NCBI GenBank assembly: GCA_964529415.1
Contig: CAZGWD010000017.1
Coordinates: forward strand, 16,943 to 80,942
Source: CAYMPH01 sp964529415
Lineage (GTDB): Bacteria; Spirochaetota; UBA4802; UBA5550
DNA length: 64,000 bases
Direction of reading: 5' to 3'
Position numbers and translations under genes: made by a program. Of the stretch, positions 61,938-64,000 are shown one piece after another. Below the pieces are notes generated by a model. It was given only the letters and a program-made list of their open reading frames with translations. It had not been told where the DNA came from and searched no databases. Every line of letters begins with the position of its first letter. Within the stretch, counting starts at the first letter, position 1.

Positions 61938-63425
61938 TTATTTCATTTTATCTTCAGCGAATTTCTGCCATTTTTTTGCTTCGGGATAATCCGATTTATA
62001 CTGCTGAGCTAATTTAAAATAATCTCTTGCTTCCTTGTACTGCTCCTGTTTGTAGAGAGACACACCGAGATAGAATATTGAATTTGTATAGTCTGGTCGC
62101 AATCTTATTGATTCCCTTAAATTTTTTTCAGCATTAACCCAGTCCTTCAGGCTGTAATATCCTATACCGAGCATGTAAAAAGCGTCATAAGCCTCAGGAT
62201 TATTCTGTATGGATCTTTTGGAATAATCTATTACCTTGGTGTAATCCTGCTGTTTGTAATAAATAATTGCAATGGTGAGAAGTGAAGTTGCATGATTCGG
62301 ATTTATTGCAAGAATTTTATTGTATTCGCTGAGAGCTTCATCGTATTTACCGAGCATCTCATATGAGTGACCAAGCGACCAGCGGGCCACTATCAGGTCT
62401 GGATTCAGTTTGAGGCTTCTCGTAATATATTTGTTGGCTTCAGATCCGGGGGTCCCGATTGATTTATATCCAAAATTTATCAGTGATGCCTTTACCCATT
62501 GAATTTCAGCGTCATTTTCATTTAGGGCAAATGCAGGTTTAATTGCTTCACCAGCTTTTTTAAAGTCTTCGCTTAACATATATGCTATGCTTAATGCCTT
62601 GTGAGTCTGAAAAATTTCACCATTAAGAGATACAGCCTTTTTGCCCTGTTCAACAGCATCTTTCAGTTTTGGTTTATAGTTTTTTCCGAGAAGTTTAAGC
62701 TGATATCCCCATAATGCATTTACTTCACTCATCCCGCTCCAGGCCAGGGCAAATTTTTTATCGAGCTGAATCGCCTTATTGAAATATTCTATTGCCCTGG
62801 GGTAATTGACGAAATTGTATTTCAGAAATTCATTTCGCCCTTTCAGATATAACTGATATGCTGTATAATTTACAGTGGAATTGATATAACCGTTTACTGC
62901 CGTGTTCTGATTGTCAATGGGTGTGCCGTTAATAGTTGCAATAATTTTATTTGCAAGATCATCCTGCAGGTCAAATATTTTGTCAGGGTACTGTCCGTGT
63001 ACTGATACAGCCTTGATAATTTTTCCTGTATCAACCTTGCAGAATTTTGCATTAAGTAAAATCTGATTACCGATCTTGTTGAAACTTCCGTAAATAAGAT
63101 AATCCCCGTCAAATTTATCCTGCGTGAGTTTCCTGAGTTTTTCAATATATTTTTCATCACTCTCGCCCATAACCTGCGAGAATTCAGCATTTTCAAGAAG
63201 ATGTTTCTTTATTCTCGATGTATCTATTACGATAAAATTTTTAACATTCGCAAGTGCTCCTGATAAAGTTTCGCTAATGCCGTAAGTAAGTGTTTCCAGG
63301 TCGGAATTCTGCTCTTTGTTAAGTTTATCAAAAGGCATTACTATTATTTTATATTCTTCAGCATATGATTCTAAGTGAAAAAATAGAATTACTGCACTGA
63401 TAATAAAGATTGAAATTTTTTTCAT
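61938..63425 (-). CDS. Exported TolB/FlgO-like and TPR-repeat protein
   Basis: A 495-aa protein with a signal peptide (IFIISAVILFFHLESYA). Residues ~25-165 (KIIVMPFDKLNKEQNSDLET ... DYLIYGSFNKIGNQILLNAKF) resemble the domain that binds or builds outer-membrane assemblies in the CsgG/FlgO/TolB-N class. From ~200 to the end there are at least seven TPR units, for example YPRAIEYFNKAIQLDKKFALAW and YKEARDYFKLAQQYKSDYPEA. It is probably a periplasmic scaffold. It converges with the flagellar ring operon; a role in that system is possible but unproven. Confidence 0.82.
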   Translation of the reverse strand: MKKISIFIISAVILFFHLESYAEEYKIIVMPFDKLNKEQNSDLETLTYGISETLSGALANVKNFIVIDTSRIKKHLLENAEFSQVMGESDEKYIEKLRKLTQDKFDGDYLIYGSFNKIGNQILLNAKFCKVDTGKIIKAVSVHGQYPDKIFDLQDDLANKIIATINGTPIDNQNTAVNGYINSTVNYTAYQLYLKGRNEFLKYNFVNYPRAIEYFNKAIQLDKKFALAWSGMSEVNALWGYQLKLLGKNYKPKLKDAVEQGKKAVSLNGEIFQTHKALSIAYMLSEDFKKAGEAIKPAFALNENDAEIQWVKASLINFGYKSIGTPGSEANKYITRSLKLNPDLIVARWSLGHSYEMLGKYDEALSEYNKILAINPNHATSLLTIAIIYYKQQDYTKVIDYSKRSIQNNPEAYDAFYMLGIGYYSLKDWVNAEKNLRESIRLRPDYTNSIFYLGVSLYKQEQYKEARDYFKLAQQYKSDYPEAKKWQKFAEDKMK

Positions 63426-64000
63426 AAAGAGACTCCTGGAATAATATAGATGATAATTTTAATTTGTATGTTGATAATAATCAAGAAAAAAATTTAATTT
63501 GATGAATGCTTGCCAAGCAACACTTTAGGTTATTGGTTAACGTAATATAAATAATCACGAGCAAAGAGATGCTGGGTTATATTTTAAAATTAAGATATAT
63601 TAAAAATTGTTTGACTTAAGCTATGAATTTCTATTATAAAAATAATCATAGGGATTGCTTTTTTTGATTTTATAGAGGGTGTAAAATTTAATTAACGTTT
63701 GCTATTAGTGGACTGAAAGACAAGAATAATAGTTGATTTTAACTTCGGATATGCTGTAGTATGTCTCCTGTAGGGCAGGGCGTTCTATAAAACTTTCTGT
63801 TTTTATAACGGACTTTCCTAAGAGGAAAAAGTTTTAAGGTAGCCGGTGCTTTCCAACCGGCTGGATAGTTGTTGTTTTTAAACAGTATTTAGAGAATATT
63901 TTAAAGAAAAAGAAAAAGTTTTGAGGTGGGTGAAGGCACTTAGGTCTGCGCCGACTGAGCAGCGGCTTTCGGGTGGATTCTCAAGGAGGGCTGCTTTTCC
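63426..64000. other. Non-coding end with clustered hairpins
   Basis: No credible complete gene is seen in this 575-bp stretch. 63430-63770 shows nothing clear. From 63780 on, three small hairpins follow one another on the plus strand (around 63781-63812, TTTCCTAAGAGGAAA near 63820, and AGCCGGT/ACCGGCT around 63842-63864). A GC-richer tail (63925-64000) has AGCAGC/GCTGCT complementarity. On the minus strand a frame from the window edge to 63878 is open for about 40 codons without a start. It could be a structured RNA, a repeat, or the 3' end of a gene beyond the window. Confidence 0.4.

Noticed and set aside
1..64000. CRISPR arrays, tRNA or rRNA genes, integrase or transposase genes
   Set aside because: Looked for regular spaced repeats, TTCGANTC-type T-loops, and conserved rRNA or recombinase motifs by eye; none were convincing. 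Weak RNA genes could have been missed.

Overview
The window looks like part of the chromosome of an AT-rich, flagellated, anaerobic Gram-negative bacterium. Signal peptides, lipoprotein boxes, a TolC channel, beta-barrel-like proteins and L/P-ring genes indicate a diderm. The iron-sulfur electron-transfer operon indicates anaerobic metabolism. A short Smc (915 aa) without a recognisable hinge, together with the mix of motility genes, makes a spirochaete-like lineage my best guess. I cannot prove the phylum from sequence alone. I found no tRNA, rRNA, CRISPR array, integrase or intact transposase.

Layout. 0-12 kb: the C-terminal part of a membrane AraC-type regulator, an ABC transporter pair, a DUF1761-like membrane protein, an RND/MMPL exporter, an NhaD-like antiporter, adenylate kinase, pyrE, and a cell-envelope pair (barrel-like protein plus a 12-repeat MORN protein). 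12-20 kb: an epimerase, a two-gene Fe-S unit of unknown role, motAB, a lipoprotein and smc. 20-29 kb: a coiled-coil protein, a CAP-domain protein, a polyprenyl synthase, and a tightly coupled seven-gene hdrCBA-flxDCBA operon (predicted flavin-based electron bifurcation between NAD(P)H, ferredoxin and a disulfide). 29-36 kb: fliG, a lytic transglycosylase, cheW, an iron-ADH-fold protein that has lost its metal ligands, flgM, rsmI and flgB-flgC-(53-aa ORF)-fliE. 36-43 kb: a chemotaxis operon cheA-STAS-cheY-cheW-cheD-cheR-cheD-cheB. 43-47 kb: a TolC-family protein and a molybdoenzyme maturation block (mobA-like, NifU-like, fdhD, fdhE). 47-58 kb: a lipoprotein, yggS-proC-M23 peptidase, alkaline phosphatase, purSL-purQ and DAHP synthase. 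58-62 kb: flgG-flgA-flgH-flgI-rod-binding protein. 62-64 kb: a TolB-like/TPR protein and a structured non-coding end.

How the parts relate. Flagellar basal body, switch, stator, chemotaxis and anti-sigma-28 genes are spread over at least six loci. flgM has a close match to a sigma-28 promoter overlapping a sigma-70 promoter, consistent with a feedback timer. The Flx-Hdr operon and the FdhD/FdhE/MobA block suggest NADH-, ferredoxin- and formate-linked anaerobic redox metabolism, but no formate dehydrogenase lies in the window.

The most unusual signals are: a family of purine-rich hairpin repeats in at least five intergenic gaps; a decamer (GCTCTGACCC) present seven times, four of them inside genes and twice in frame in the purL linker; a metal-ligand-free iron-ADH homologue; a CheA with a tandem MshEN-like module before its dimerisation domain; and an FlgH without a lipobox cysteine. 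Two small genes (59 and 53 aa) are also annotated.
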